This document shows, piece after piece, positions 44,690 through 52,925 of a stretch of DNA of 64,000 nucleotides (positions are counted from its first letter, which is position 1; each line of letters begins with the position of its first letter). Origin of the DNA: an uncultured Rhodobacter sp. (lineage in GTDB: Bacteria; Pseudomonadota; Alphaproteobacteria; Rhodobacterales; Rhodobacteraceae); the NCBI GenBank assembly GCA_945952585.1, contig CAMFII010000009.1:62001-126000 (forward strand), given 5' to 3'. Position numbers and translations under genes: made by a program. A model generated the notes under the pieces. That model was given only the letters and a program-made list of their open reading frames with translations, did no database searches and was not told the origin of the DNA.

Positions 44690-46297
44690 ATGAGCATCGA
44701 GACGAGCTGGCAGGCACTGGCCGCGCATCACGACCGGGTGCAGGACAGACCCATTCTCGACCTCTTCCGCCACCCGAACCGCGCCGCGGAGTTCAGCGCG
44801 CGACTGGGCGACATGCTCTTCGACTATTCCAAGACCAACATCGACGCGGAAGCCATTGATCTGCTGGTGCAACTCGCGGAATCGGCTGGCGTCGCCGCCG
44901 AACGCGAGGCGATGTTCCGCGGCGCAAAGATCAACGTCACCGAGAACCGGGCCGTGCTGCATACCGCGCTCAGGAACCTGGATGCAGATGTCGTGGTGGA
45001 TGGCGTGAACGTCATGCCGCCGGTGCGCGAAACCTACCGGCGGATGCAGGACTTTGCCAGCCAGGTGCGGACCGGGCAGATCACCGGGCAGGGCGGGTCG
45101 ATCACCGATGTGGTCAATATCGGCATCGGCGGTTCTGACCTCGGACCGGCGATGGCCGTGCTGGCGCTGGCGCCCTATGCCACCGGACCGCGCTGCCATT
45201 TCATCTCGAACGTCGATGGCGCCCATGCCCATGACGTCCTGAAGGACCTCGACCCGACGACGACACTTGTCATCGTCGCTTCCAAGACCTTCACCACGAT
45301 CGAGACGATGACCAACGCCGAAACGGCCAAGCGCTGGATGTCGGCCCGGGTGTCCAACCCCGCGGAGCAGTTCGCCGCAGTCTCGACCGCTGCCGACAAG
45401 ACCGCCGCCTTCGGCATCGACCCATCGCGCGTCTTCGGTTTCGAGGACTGGGTCGGCGGGCGTTATTCGATGTGGGGACCTATCGGGCTGTCGTTGATGA
45501 TTGCGATCGGACCCGAGGATTTCGGCCGCTTCCTTGCTGGCGCTGCCTCGATGGACCGGCATTTCCGCGAGGCGCCGTTCGACCAGAACCTGCCGGTGCT
45601 GCTGGCGCTGGTCGGGATCTGGCATAACCAGATCTGCGGCCATGCCACCCGCGCCGTCCTGCCCTATGACCAGCGCCTGTCGCGGCTCCCCGCCTATCTC
45701 CAACAGCTGGAGATGGAGAGCAATGGCAAGCGCGTCGCGATGGACGGCGCGACGCTGACCCACAATTCCGGCCCGGTGGTCTGGGGCGAACCCGGCACCA
45801 ACGGCCAGCATGCCTTCTACCAGCTGATCCATCAGGGCACCCGCGTGATCCCGTGCGAATTCCTGCTGGCGAAGGAGGGCCACGAACCGGCGCTGGCCCA
45901 TCAGCACCGGCTGCTCGTCGCCAACTGCCTCGCCCAGTCCGAGGCGCTGCTGAAGGGCCGGAGCCTCGATGAGGCGCGGGCGATCATGGCGAAGAAGGGC
46001 CTGACGGGGGCCGAGCTTGAACGGCAGGCCCGCCACCGGGTCTTCCCGGGCAACCGGCCGTCCACGACGCTCGCCTATCCGAAGCTGGACCCCTACACGC
46101 TCGGCCAGATCGTCGCGCTTTACGAGCACCGGGTCTTCGTCGAGGGCGTGATCCTTGGCATCAACAGCTTCGACCAATGGGGCGTGGAACTGGGCAAGGA
46201 ACTTGCTCTGGCACTGGCGCCGATCCTCGACGGCAAGGAAAGCGCCGCGTCGAAGGATGGCTCGACGCAAGCGCTGGTGGCCTACCTGACGGCCTGA
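44690..46297 (+). CDS. pgi: glucose-6-phosphate isomerase
   Basis: A 535-residue isomerase linking fructose-6-phosphate and glucose-6-phosphate. Signatures include [38 protein letters not shown], the active-site Glu in [13 protein letters not shown] and the C-terminal [13 protein letters not shown] with the catalytic Lys/His region. The start MSIETSWQ follows GGGAGCAAGG; an in-frame ATG at 44663 overlapping pgl is possible. A hairpin terminator follows immediately after the stop. Confidence 0.97.
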   Translation: MSIETSWQALAAHHDRVQDRPILDLFRHPNRAAEFSARLGDMLFDYSKTNIDAEAIDLLVQLAESAGVAAEREAMFRGAKINVTENRAVLHTALRNLDADVVVDGVNVMPPVRETYRRMQDFASQVRTGQITGQGGSITDVVNIGIGGSDLGPAMAVLALAPYATGPRCHFISNVDGAHAHDVLKDLDPTTTLVIVASKTFTTIETMTNAETAKRWMSARVSNPAEQFAAVSTAADKTAAFGIDPSRVFGFEDWVGGRYSMWGPIGLSLMIAIGPEDFGRFLAGAASMDRHFREAPFDQNLPVLLALVGIWHNQICGHATRAVLPYDQRLSRLPAYLQQLEMESNGKRVAMDGATLTHNSGPVVWGEPGTNGQHAFYQLIHQGTRVIPCEFLLAKEGHEPALAHQHRLLVANCLAQSEALLKGRSLDEARAIMAKKGLTGAELERQARHRVFPGNRPSTTLAYPKLDPYTLGQIVALYEHRVFVEGVILGINSFDQWGVELGKELALALAPILDGKESAASKDGSTQALVAYLTA

Positions 46298-46322
46298 GAA
46301 AGGCCCTGCAAGGCCTTTCTTC
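46297..46322 (+). terminator. hairpin terminator after pgi
   Basis: AGAAAGGCC (46297-46305), loop CTGCAA, GGCCTTTCT (46312-46320), then TCTGTT. A perfect 9-bp stem at the very end of the zwf-pgl-pgi operon, overlapping the stop codon by one base. The T tail is short. Confidence 0.65.
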
Positions 46323-46328
46323 TGTTCA

Positions 46329-46366
46329 CAAATATCCCACGGGGGTGCGGGGGTGTGAAACCCCCG
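46329..46366 (+). repeat. intergenic palindromic repeat, copy 1
   Basis: CAAATATCCCACGGGGGT followed by GCGGGGG-TGTGAAA-CCCCCGC, a 7-bp stem-loop. The same element appears in opposite orientation at 55731-55769. It lies just after the pgi terminator, pointing away from the gene. It resembles short dispersed intergenic elements I associate with Rhodobacteraceae genomes. Confidence 0.75.
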
Positions 46367-46376
46367 CTTCCGACCG

Positions 46377-46724
46377 TCAAGCCTGCGCGGCGGTGACGAT
46401 GATTTCGACCTTGTAATCCGGCGTCGCGAGCTTGGCTTCGCCAGTGGCGCGGGCGGGAGTGTGGCCCTGCGGCACCCAGGCGTCCCATTCGGCGTTCATC
46501 TCGGCAAAGGTCGCGATATCAGCCAGCCAGATCTGCGCCTTGAGGATCTTGGTCTTGTCCGACCCGGCCAGCGCCAGCAGGCGGTCAATCTCGGCCAGGA
46601 TGGTCCGGGTCTGCGCGCCGACGCTCTCGCCCGGTTCGCCGACGATGCCGGCCAGATAGATCGTTCCGTTGTGGATGACCGCGTTCGACATGCGCGCGCC
46701 GGTTTCAAGGCGGGTAATGGTCAT
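46377..46724 (-). CDS. RidA-family (YjgF/UK114) enamine/imine deaminase
   Basis: A 115-residue trimeric-fold protein of the RidA superfamily. The family block HTPARATGEAKLATPDYKVEI contains the Arg used in 2-aminoacrylate deaminases, and SNAVIHNGTIYLAGIVGEPG is the conserved opening. Members hydrolyse reactive enamines released by PLP enzymes. This lineage may be one of the Rid1-7 subgroups rather than archetypal RidA. It stands alone between the zwf operon and tRNA-Gly. Confidence 0.88.
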   Translation of the reverse strand: MTITRLETGARMSNAVIHNGTIYLAGIVGEPGESVGAQTRTILAEIDRLLALAGSDKTKILKAQIWLADIATFAEMNAEWDAWVPQGHTPARATGEAKLATPDYKVEIIVTAAQA

Positions 46725-46791
46725 GGGATGCTCCTTCCAGGGCGTTGACGCGCCTTGGCTAGCGGTTCGGAGCGGGGAAGGGAAGGGCGGC

Positions 46792-46865
46792 TGGAGCGGG
46801 TGAAGGGAATCGAACCCTCGTCATCAGCTTGGGAAGCTGCGGCTCTACCATTGAGCTACACCCGC
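46792..46865 (-). tRNA. tRNA-Gly (anticodon CCC)
   Basis: The minus-strand cloverleaf has acceptor GCGGGTG/CACCCGC, D arm GCTC...GAGC, anticodon loop TTCCCAA (CCC) and T arm GAGGG-TTCGATT-CCCTT; the discriminator is T and CCA is encoded (74 nt). The top pair of the anticodon stem is a G27-A43 mismatch. It is upstream of ridA on the same strand. Confidence 0.95.
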
Positions 46866-46953
46866 CCGCTCTCTGCCCTGCAGATGCGTCGGATGTAGCC
46901 AATAGGGCGCTTGCAGGCAAGGGGGTCTGAATTCCCTTGCCCGCTGCGGTCGG

Positions 46954-47457
46954 TCAGCCGCCGGACCCTTCGGACGGCATGGGCATCATGTGCTGCGAAT
47001 GGTCGGCATCGACATTTGCCGGATCGACCATGAAGTCGACCGTCACCTCGCCCGCCTTTTCAAAGATCAGCGTCACCGGCACCATGTCGCCTTCCTTGAG
47101 CGGCTGGGACAGCCCCATGAACATGATGTGATAGCCGCCGCGTTCCAGAACAGCGGTGTCGCCGGGCGGAATTTCGATGGCGTCGACCGGAGACATCGAG
47201 GTCACGCCCTCCGCATCGGTCTTCGATTCATGGATCGAGGCCTCTTCGGCAAAGCTGGCCCGCACGCCGATCAGCCGGTCGGCGGCAGGGCCATCGTTGC
47301 TGATCGCAAGGTAGCCACCGGCGGCCATGGCATTGGCGGCCGGTTGCGGAATGTTTGGATGGATGATGTCGAGAGTGCCGACCTTCAGCTCATGCGCGGC
47401 GGCAGAGGTGGCCAGGAACAGGGCTGCGGTCAGCCCGAGAAGGCGGGTGAATGTCAT
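46954..47457 (-). CDS. periplasmic copper chaperone PCu(A)C
   Basis: A 167-residue exported protein (signal MTFTRLLGLTAALFLATSAA). The Cu(I) site follows the PCu(A)C pattern H(M)x10-M-x21-H-x-M: His76, Met88, His110 and Met112 are present at the exact spacing. The C-terminus adds a His/Met-rich tail (HSQHMMPM), which may bind more copper. PCu(A)C proteins deliver copper to the CuA or CuB centres of cytochrome oxidase. It follows the DUF2946 gene by 45 bases on the same strand. Confidence 0.93.
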   Translation of the reverse strand: MTFTRLLGLTAALFLATSAAAHELKVGTLDIIHPNIPQPAANAMAAGGYLAISNDGPAADRLIGVRASFAEEASIHESKTDAEGVTSMSPVDAIEIPPGDTAVLERGGYHIMFMGLSQPLKEGDMVPVTLIFEKAGEVTVDFMVDPANVDADHSQHMMPMPSEGSGG

Positions 47458-47502
47458 GGTGTGACTCCGAAAGTCAGGATTGAGGGAGAAAATGGCTCTT
47501 GG

Positions 47503-47880
47503 TCAGGCCATTTGTGGCGGGCCGCGCGGCGGCACCACCGTCCATCGTTTCGGGACTGTCGGCAGGTTGGGCGGATAGGGCAGGTCGGCCGGACCCAGTC
47601 CCGCCAGGATCGGACCTGTTCCGGCATGACCGGGAAGCACGGCAAGGCTGCCGGTCGAATGGCAGATCTGGCAGTCATGGTGATGCTGTGCGCCGGACTT
47701 GCCGATCGCGCCGGTCTCATCGCAAAGATCGGCCAGCGCGCCGCCTTGCAGCACGAACTGCTCCAGCGCGATCTCTTCCCCGAGGTTGAGCGGGCGGCCG
47801 TTCCATCCCGACAGGACTCCGGCGAGGGCCAGGAGCACCGTCAGGGCAAGGGTTGCAAGGGAGCGGCGGCTGGTCGTCAT
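47503..47880 (-). CDS. DUF2946-like His/Cys protein, copper-linked
   Basis: A 125-residue protein with an N-terminal hydrophobic segment (LALTVLLALAGVLSG) that acts as signal or anchor, then a cluster HHHDCQICH (residues 66-74) holding a CxxC and four histidines, fitting the DUF2946 pattern of small periplasmic metal-binding proteins. It directly precedes the PCu(A)C gene, so a copper-handling role is likely. The start MTTSRRSLA was chosen because longer readings are arginine-rich. It is divergent from the Bch2-like gene. Confidence 0.78.
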   Translation of the reverse strand: MTTSRRSLATLALTVLLALAGVLSGWNGRPLNLGEEIALEQFVLQGGALADLCDETGAIGKSGAQHHHDCQICHSTGSLAVLPGHAGTGPILAGLGPADLPYPPNLPTVPKRWTVVPPRGPPQMA

Positions 47881-48048
47881 GGATACCTGACTAACAGCCC
47901 CGGCCGGGTGATTGAAGCCCCGCGAACTGCGACCGATGGTTCGCAGGTTGCGCCGTTGCGAAGAGCGGCGGAAACAGGCAAGACTTTCATCCGCATACTG
48001 GAGAAATCTCCGGCAGAAGCGCAAAAGGTCATGTCCACGGGAGAGTTC

Positions 48049-49338
48049 ATGCTGGATTGGGCGGGCGTGCTTCGGCTGGGCCTCGTGAACTATTCCATCG
48101 GTTCGATCACCGTCCTGATGGTGTCGACCCTCAACCGGGTGATGGTGGTCGAACTCGGCCTTCCGGCGCTGGTGCCGGGGCTTCTCGTCGGCTTCTACTA
48201 CGTCTTGCAGATAAGCCGTCCGGGCTGGGGCCACCGGTCCGACATGGGCGGTCGCCGCACGCCGCTGATGCTGACCGGTATCGCGGTCATGTCCCTGGGC
48301 GCGATGCTCGCGGCGCAGGCCATCGGGATCTTCCCCGACCATCGGGCCGCCGGCCTTGCCCTGTCGACCCTCGCCTACGGGATGATCGGGCTTGGGGCAG
48401 GGGCTGCGGGGACGTCGCTTCTGGCGCTCGTGGCTGTCGCCACACCCCAGGACCGGCGGGCAGGGGCGTCGACGATCGTCTGGCTGATGCTCGTCTTCGG
48501 CATCGCCACGACGGCGGCGATCGTCGGTCGCTTTCTCGACCCCTATTCCCCCGCGCGGTTGCTGGGGATCGTTGGTGCCGTGGCGGCAGCGGCGACCTTG
48601 CTGTCCATCGTGGCGCTCGCCGGGGTCGAACGCCGTCTGCCGATGACACCGCCCGAAACGCACCTACCGCTGCGGGAGGGGCTGACCGAGATCTGGCGCG
48701 AGCCACCGTCCCGCCGCTTTGCGTTGTTCGTCTTCCTGTCGATCACCGCCTATTTCCTGCAGGACCTGATCCTGGAGCCCTATGCCGGCCTGGTCTTCGG
48801 CTTTACGCCGGGCCAGACGACATCGATGCAGGGGGTGCAGAGCAGCGGCGTCTTTGCCGGCATGGCGACGGCCGGCCTGCTTGCGACCGGACTGCGGATC
48901 GGCAGTCTGCGGAACTGGGTCAGGGGGGGATGCATCGGCTCAGCCGCCGCGCTGACCGCTATCGCGCTTGCCGGTCCCCTCGAGGCCGGGCGTCTCTTGC
49001 CGCTCGTCGCCGCGCTCGGCTTCAGCAACGGTGTCTTTGCCGTCGCGATGATCGCCGCGATGATGCGCCTGGCAAGCAACGGGCGGTCCCGGCGCGAAGG
49101 CACGCGTCTGGGGATCTGGGGGGCGGCGCAGGCGCTCGCCTCGGGCTTTGGGGGGCTGATCGGTGCGGCGGCCGTCGACGTCCTCAGACTTTTCTTGCCC
49201 GTCCGTCTTGCCTTCACGCCGGTTTTCATGCTGGAGGCTGTGCTGTTCCTGCTTTCGGCCGTGCTGGCGTCCCGCGCAATCGTCGGGACAGGCGAGCCGC
49301 AACGGGATAACATGGCCCCGAACGGAGAAATGTTGTGA
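48049..49338 (+). CDS. PucC/Bch2-family MFS transporter (BCD family)
   Basis: A protein of about 429 residues with 12 membrane helices. The opening MLDWAGVLRLGLVNYSIGSI continues VLMVSTLNRVMVVELGLPAL, the diagnostic block of the PucC/LhaA/Bch2 family, whose members are tied to light-harvesting or bacteriochlorophyll assembly in purple bacteria. The start was set at MLDW because GGGAGAG precedes it; an ATG 18 bases upstream is possible. The gene ends in a 4-base overlap with idi. In the photosynthesis gene cluster the Bch2-type gene is near idi with bchP between; here bchP is absent. Confidence 0.88.
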   Translation: MLDWAGVLRLGLVNYSIGSITVLMVSTLNRVMVVELGLPALVPGLLVGFYYVLQISRPGWGHRSDMGGRRTPLMLTGIAVMSLGAMLAAQAIGIFPDHRAAGLALSTLAYGMIGLGAGAAGTSLLALVAVATPQDRRAGASTIVWLMLVFGIATTAAIVGRFLDPYSPARLLGIVGAVAAAATLLSIVALAGVERRLPMTPPETHLPLREGLTEIWREPPSRRFALFVFLSITAYFLQDLILEPYAGLVFGFTPGQTTSMQGVQSSGVFAGMATAGLLATGLRIGSLRNWVRGGCIGSAAALTAIALAGPLEAGRLLPLVAALGFSNGVFAVAMIAAMMRLASNGRSRREGTRLGIWGAAQALASGFGGLIGAAAVDVLRLFLPVRLAFTPVFMLEAVLFLLSAVLASRAIVGTGEPQRDNMAPNGEML

Positions 49339-49895
49339 CGGCTTCACGCAGCCAGCCCGGCCCGCAAGGCATGACCGACCTGATCCCGGCCTGGGTCGCC
49401 GGCGAGCTGGTGCCCGTCGACAAGCTTGAGGTGCATCGCCGCGGTCTGCGCCACCCGGCGATTTCGGTCTTCGTGACGCGCGGGGGGGAAATCCTGCTGC
49501 AGCGCCGCGCCGAGACCAAGTACCACACGCCGGGACTTTGGACGAATACCTGCTGCACCCACCCGAATTGGGGTGAGTCGGCGGTCGATTGCGCGACGCG
49601 GCGGCTGCGTGAGGAACTCGGCATCGAGGGGCTGGTTCCGACCCTGTCCGAAACCGTCGAATATCGCGCCGATGTCGGCGGCGGGCTGACCGAGCACGAG
49701 GTGGTGGACATCCTGATGGCCGAAGCCGGTCCCGATCTGCGGGTGCTACCGGTTCCGGAAGAGGTCCAGGACACGCGCTGGATCGACTTGGCAAGCCTGG
49801 ACCGGGAAATCGCCGCGGCGCCAGAGCGGTTCACCCCGTGGCTGCGCATCTATCTGGCCGAGCATCGCGACCGGATCTTTCCGGCCGGGGTCTGA
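49335..49895 (+). CDS. idi: isopentenyl-diphosphate delta-isomerase (type 1)
   Basis: A 186-residue Nudix-fold enzyme interconverting IPP and DMAPP for isoprenoid synthesis. The active-site Cys is in NTCCTHPNWGE (71-81), the Nudix-like helix is GESAVDCATRRLREELGI, and the metal/acid site is in TEHEVVDI. The GTG start overlaps the transporter stop as GTGA and has GGAG 9 bases upstream; an internal ATG at 49371 (MTDLIPAW) aligns with the start of R. capsulatus Idi. In Rhodobacter the same isomerase is part of the photosynthesis gene cluster. Confidence 0.93.
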   Translation: MTASRSQPGPQGMTDLIPAWVAGELVPVDKLEVHRRGLRHPAISVFVTRGGEILLQRRAETKYHTPGLWTNTCCTHPNWGESAVDCATRRLREELGIEGLVPTLSETVEYRADVGGGLTEHEVVDILMAEAGPDLRVLPVPEEVQDTRWIDLASLDREIAAAPERFTPWLRIYLAEHRDRIFPAGV

Positions 49896-49908
49896 CGACA
49901 CCGGCGCC

Positions 49909-50535
49909 TTAGCGGATCCGCTCGCGGATCTGGCGGTGAACGTACCAGACGGCACCGATCGCAAGGGCCAGCACGACCACCGCATCAAGGATATGCATCA
50001 CCGCGCGCAGGGTCGGGCTCGAATCCCAGGACTCACCCAGCCTCATGCCGACCCAGGCCAGGGCGAAGCACCAGGGCAGCGATCCGAGGAAGGTGTAGAT
50101 CTGGAACTTCACGAAGGGCATGCGCGCGATTCCGGCCGGCAGCGAGATGAAGGTCCGCACGACGGGCAGGAGCCGGGCGACGAAGACCGTCAGGCTGCCA
50201 TAGGTCTGGAAATAATGCTCGGCCCGATCCACCGACTTGCTGTCGAGCCAGATATACCGTCCCCACCGCTCGATCGCCGGGCGTCCGCCCGAGGCGCCGA
50301 CCAGATAGGCCACGGTCGATCCGATGTTGCAGCCGATCGCCCCGGCCAGCGCCACCATCCACAGGTCGAACCGCCCGGTGTAAACAAGATAGCCCGAGAA
50401 CGGCATGATGATCTCGGACGGCAACGGGATGCAGGCGCTCTCGATTGCCATCAGGAGCGCGATTCCCGCATAGCCCATCGCCGAGATGATGCTGGTAATG
50501 ACCCCGGCAAAGGCCGCCATGAGGCTGTCGATCAT
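49909..50535 (-). CDS. DedA-family membrane protein
   Basis: A 208-residue inner-membrane protein with about five helices. The DedA/SNARE-associated signatures are seen: ESACIPLPSEIIMPFSGYLV, GSTVAYLVGASGG and FVARLLPVVRTFISLPAGIA, with the Arg and Glu residues typical of undecaprenyl-phosphate or lipid flippases. It is encoded 62 bases after ssb in the same direction and converges on idi with 13 bases between. The substrate is not known; recent work links several DedA proteins to C55-P recycling. Confidence 0.92.
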   Translation of the reverse strand: MIDSLMAAFAGVITSIISAMGYAGIALLMAIESACIPLPSEIIMPFSGYLVYTGRFDLWMVALAGAIGCNIGSTVAYLVGASGGRPAIERWGRYIWLDSKSVDRAEHYFQTYGSLTVFVARLLPVVRTFISLPAGIARMPFVKFQIYTFLGSLPWCFALAWVGMRLGESWDSSPTLRAVMHILDAVVVLALAIGAVWYVHRQIRERIR

Positions 50536-50597
50536 CCGGGACTCTCCAGTCGCAAGGCAGGTCGAAGGTCAGGGTCGCCGGGCAGGGCAGGCCGGCG

Positions 50598-51104
50598 TCA
50601 GAACGGGATCTCGTCGTCGAGATCGCTGCGGCTCGGCGCGCCGCCGCCGCTGCGCCCGCCGCCAAAGCCCGAACCGCCGCCACGCTCGTCAGGGTAGCCG
50701 CGATCGTCGCCGTAGCCGCCGCTGCGGTCATCAAAGCCGCCGCCGCCGCCATCCCGACCGCCAAGCAGGGTCAGGTTGCCGGTGAACGGCCGCAGGACGA
50801 CCTCGGTCGAGTAGCGGTCCGCGCCGGACTGGTCCTGCCATTTGCGGGTTTCGAGCTGCCCCTCGATATAGACGGTCGACCCCTTGCGCAGGTACTGCTC
50901 GGCGATCTTGGCCAGCGGTTCGTTGAAGATCGCGACGGAATGCCATTCGGTGCGTTCCTTGCGTTCGCCCGATTGCTTGTCCCGCCAGGTTTCCGAGGTG
51001 GCGATCCGCAAGTTCACCACCTTGCCCCCATTGGCAAAGGTCCGCACTTCCGGGTCGCGACCGAGGTTGCCGATGAGAATGACCTTGTTGACCGAACCCG
51101 CCAT
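50598..51104 (-). CDS. ssb: single-stranded DNA-binding protein
   Basis: A 168-residue SSB. The OB fold covers about residues 1-110 ([20 protein letters not shown], then [19 protein letters not shown] and [17 protein letters not shown]). A glycine/arginine-rich linker follows and the end is DLDDEIPF, the conserved acidic tip that recruits repair and replication proteins. GGAGG precedes the ATG. The region upstream contains no clear alphaproteobacterial LexA box. Confidence 0.96.
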   Translation of the reverse strand: MAGSVNKVILIGNLGRDPEVRTFANGGKVVNLRIATSETWRDKQSGERKERTEWHSVAIFNEPLAKIAEQYLRKGSTVYIEGQLETRKWQDQSGADRYSTEVVLRPFTGNLTLLGGRDGGGGGFDDRSGGYGDDRGYPDERGGGSGFGGGRSGGGAPSRSDLDDEIPF

Positions 51105-51201
51105 GGATGCCTCCGTCCTGTTGCTGCTGCCCGGACTGTGGCCCGGCTTGGTTAACGGCCGGTATATCCCCGCGCCCCCCGGCGCGCAACCGCCGGTCCC
51201 C

Positions 51202-51219
51202 CTGCAACCGGGGTTGCAG
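51202..51219. promoter_or_regulatory. palindrome in the ssb/PepSY divergent region
   Basis: CTGCAACC (51202-51209), GG, GGTTGCAG (51212-51219): a perfect 8-bp inverted repeat with a 2-base spacer, too tight for a hairpin loop but typical of a dimeric protein-binding site. It lies 112 bases before the PepSY gene and 98 bases before ssb on the other strand. Confidence 0.45.
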
Positions 51220-51330
51220 ATCGGTCGAATAGGCCTTCCGGGCGATATCGCTGCACTGCCGCATGGCCCATGTCGACCCCAGTCCGGGGGCATTCCGCTG
51301 CCCGGCGAAACCTGACTGAAGGAACACGAC

Positions 51331-51588
51331 ATGACCATGACCACCCGTCTCAGTGCCGCGATCGCCCTGGCCCTGACCCTCGTCGCCCCGATGGCCCATG
51401 CGGAAAGCGAAGGCAGCCTTGATGCCGCGACGCAGGAGAAGGTGACCGCCGCGATGACCGCACAGGGCTATGAAGTGCGCAAGGTCACGACCGAGGACGG
51501 CATGATCGAGGTCTATGCCGTGAAGGACGGCAAGACCTACGAGCTGTATCTCGATGATCAGATGAACATCGTGAAGTCCGCCGACTGA
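51331..51588 (+). CDS. small periplasmic PepSY-domain protein
   Basis: An 85-residue exported protein: signal peptide to about residue 24 (VAPMAHA), then one PepSY domain ([20 protein letters not shown] to [16 protein letters not shown]). PepSY proteins often pair with membrane cytochromes or peptidases and can bind metal or haem. A cytochrome b561 gene and a membrane LuxR-type regulator follow in the same direction, so the three probably form one operon. The precise role is unknown. Confidence 0.85.
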   Translation: MTMTTRLSAAIALALTLVAPMAHAESEGSLDAATQEKVTAAMTAQGYEVRKVTTEDGMIEVYAVKDGKTYELYLDDQMNIVKSAD

Positions 51589-51600
51589 CGGACTTTTCGA

Positions 51601-51631
51601 AGGGCGCGCGCCCTGTCCCCGGTGCGCGCCC
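51601..51631 (+). promoter_or_regulatory. alternative hairpins between PepSY and b561 genes
   Basis: GGGCGCGC (51602-51609) pairs with GCGCGCCC (51624-51631), and the same 5' arm is part of a self-palindrome AGGGCGCGCGCCCT (51601-51614). With no T tail this is more likely an intra-operon attenuator or mRNA stability element than a full terminator; it would let PepSY be expressed above the downstream genes. Confidence 0.4.
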
Positions 51632-51659
51632 TGAAACCCGCTTTCCCGAGGAGTTTACG

Positions 51660-52199
51660 ATGCCAAGCAAGATCAGGGTCTGGGACCCTTTCGTGCGCGT
51701 CTTCCACTGGTCCGTCGTCGCAGGCTTTACGGCGAATGCGCTGTTCACCAATGCCGAGAAAAGCCTGCATCACAATATCGGGCTTGCCGTGCTGGGGCTT
51801 GTCGTGTTGCGGCTGGTCTGGGGCCTGATTGGTCCGCGCCATGCCCGTTTCAGCGATTTCCCGCCCGATCCCGGCGCCGCGATGGACCAGATGCGCGAGA
51901 TGGTCTCGGGCCGCAGGAACATCCATCTTGGTCATTCGCCCCTTGGCGCGCTGATGATCTACAACCTGCTGCTGACGCTGATCGCCATCGGAGTGACCGG
52001 CTACATGCAGACAACCGTCGCCTGGTTCGGCATCGACTGGGTCAAGGAGGTGCATGAAGCCCTTGTCACCTGGGCCGAGATCTCGGTCGTGCTGCATATC
52101 CTGGCGGTGTTCACGGAGTCGCGACGTCTCGGGGTGAACCTTCCCCGCTCGATGCTGACAGGGTACAAGTCCTTGCCGGATCAATCCCCCGGCGAGTGA
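51660..52199 (+). CDS. cytochrome b561-type dihaem membrane protein
   Basis: A 179-residue membrane protein with four helices. Histidines at 16 (VFHWS), 37/38 (SLHHNIG), 132 (VHEAL) and 146 (VLHIL) fit the two b-haem ligand pairs of prokaryotic b561/Ni-hydrogenase-type cytochrome b proteins. IRVWDPFVRVFHWSVV is the typical opening. GAGGAG precedes the ATG. It would pass electrons between quinone and periplasmic partners such as the PepSY protein. The membrane-tethered LuxR gene follows 13 bases later. Confidence 0.9.
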   Translation: MPSKIRVWDPFVRVFHWSVVAGFTANALFTNAEKSLHHNIGLAVLGLVVLRLVWGLIGPRHARFSDFPPDPGAAMDQMREMVSGRRNIHLGHSPLGALMIYNLLLTLIAIGVTGYMQTTVAWFGIDWVKEVHEALVTWAEISVVLHILAVFTESRRLGVNLPRSMLTGYKSLPDQSPGE

Positions 52200-52212
52200 C
52201 AGGACGGTATTC

Positions 52213-52824
52213 GTGACCCTGAGATTCCTGCGGTCCAAGGCGGCTGGCCCGCGAAGCGACCAGAACGTGATCCTGCGCAACCGGGAAAGCCTCACGCTGC
52301 TGGGGCTGATCCTGTTCCAGATCTTCTGCACGGTCTTCTTCCTGACCGATGTCTTGGGCGACATGGAAGAGATCGGCTGGTCCTCGCTGCACGATGCCCA
52401 TGTCCTGCCCGAGCTTCTGGCGACGCTCGGGCTGACGGCGGGGATCGTCATGCTGTCGCGGAACCTGCTGAAGCTCCTTCACCGGCAGTCGCAGATCGAG
52501 GAAAGCCTGAACGTTGCGCAGGGCGCGCTTGGCGATGTGATGGAGGGGTATTATCGCAGCTGGGGCCTGACCGCCTCGGAACAGGACATCGCCACCTTCA
52601 CCATCAAGGGCTATTCCATCGCCGAGATCGCCGAATTGCGCGGCTCGGCGGAGGCCACGGTGAAGACCCATCTCAACGCCATCTACCGCAAGTCGGGCAC
52701 CTCGGGGCGCGGGCAACTGACCAGCCTGCTGATCGAGGACCTGCTGGGAAGTCCGCTTGTCTCGCTCGAAAAAGACGGCCGCGCGCGGGCCAACGGGCGG
52801 TCTTCTGCCGAAGCGGCGGAGTAG
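52213..52824 (+). CDS. membrane-anchored LuxR-type HTH regulator
   Basis: A 203-residue protein starting with GTG. Two hydrophobic helices (about residues 27-47 and 64-83) place the N-terminus in the inner membrane; residues about 118-180 form a LuxR/GerE helix-turn-helix (LTASEQDIATFTIKGYSIAE, then LRGSAEATVKTHLNAIYRKS). There is no receiver or ligand-binding domain. A membrane-tethered one-component regulator directly behind a cytochrome b561 suggests redox or respiratory sensing, but this is inferred from context. Confidence 0.87.
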   Translation: MTLRFLRSKAAGPRSDQNVILRNRESLTLLGLILFQIFCTVFFLTDVLGDMEEIGWSSLHDAHVLPELLATLGLTAGIVMLSRNLLKLLHRQSQIEESLNVAQGALGDVMEGYYRSWGLTASEQDIATFTIKGYSIAEIAELRGSAEATVKTHLNAIYRKSGTSGRGQLTSLLIEDLLGSPLVSLEKDGRARANGRSSAEAAE

Positions 52825-52925
52825 GCTCAGCCATGCCTCTGGCGGAGCGTTGTTTTTTCGGTATAGTGCCGCAAAAATAACGGCGAACCTGCATGGATCG
52901 GGGGCCGGGTGGCGGGACTTTTGGG

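Noticed and set aside
49335-49370. idi start at the internal ATG 49371 instead of GTG 49335
   Set aside because: Not excluded, but the GTG has a well-placed GGAG site and a 4-base overlap with the upstream stop, so I kept the longer form.
50598-51330. Possible LexA (SOS) box before ssb
   Set aside because: I looked for GTTC-N7-GTTC or GAAC-N7-GTTC patterns and found only a GTTC-N5-GTTC inside the coding sequence, which does not match.
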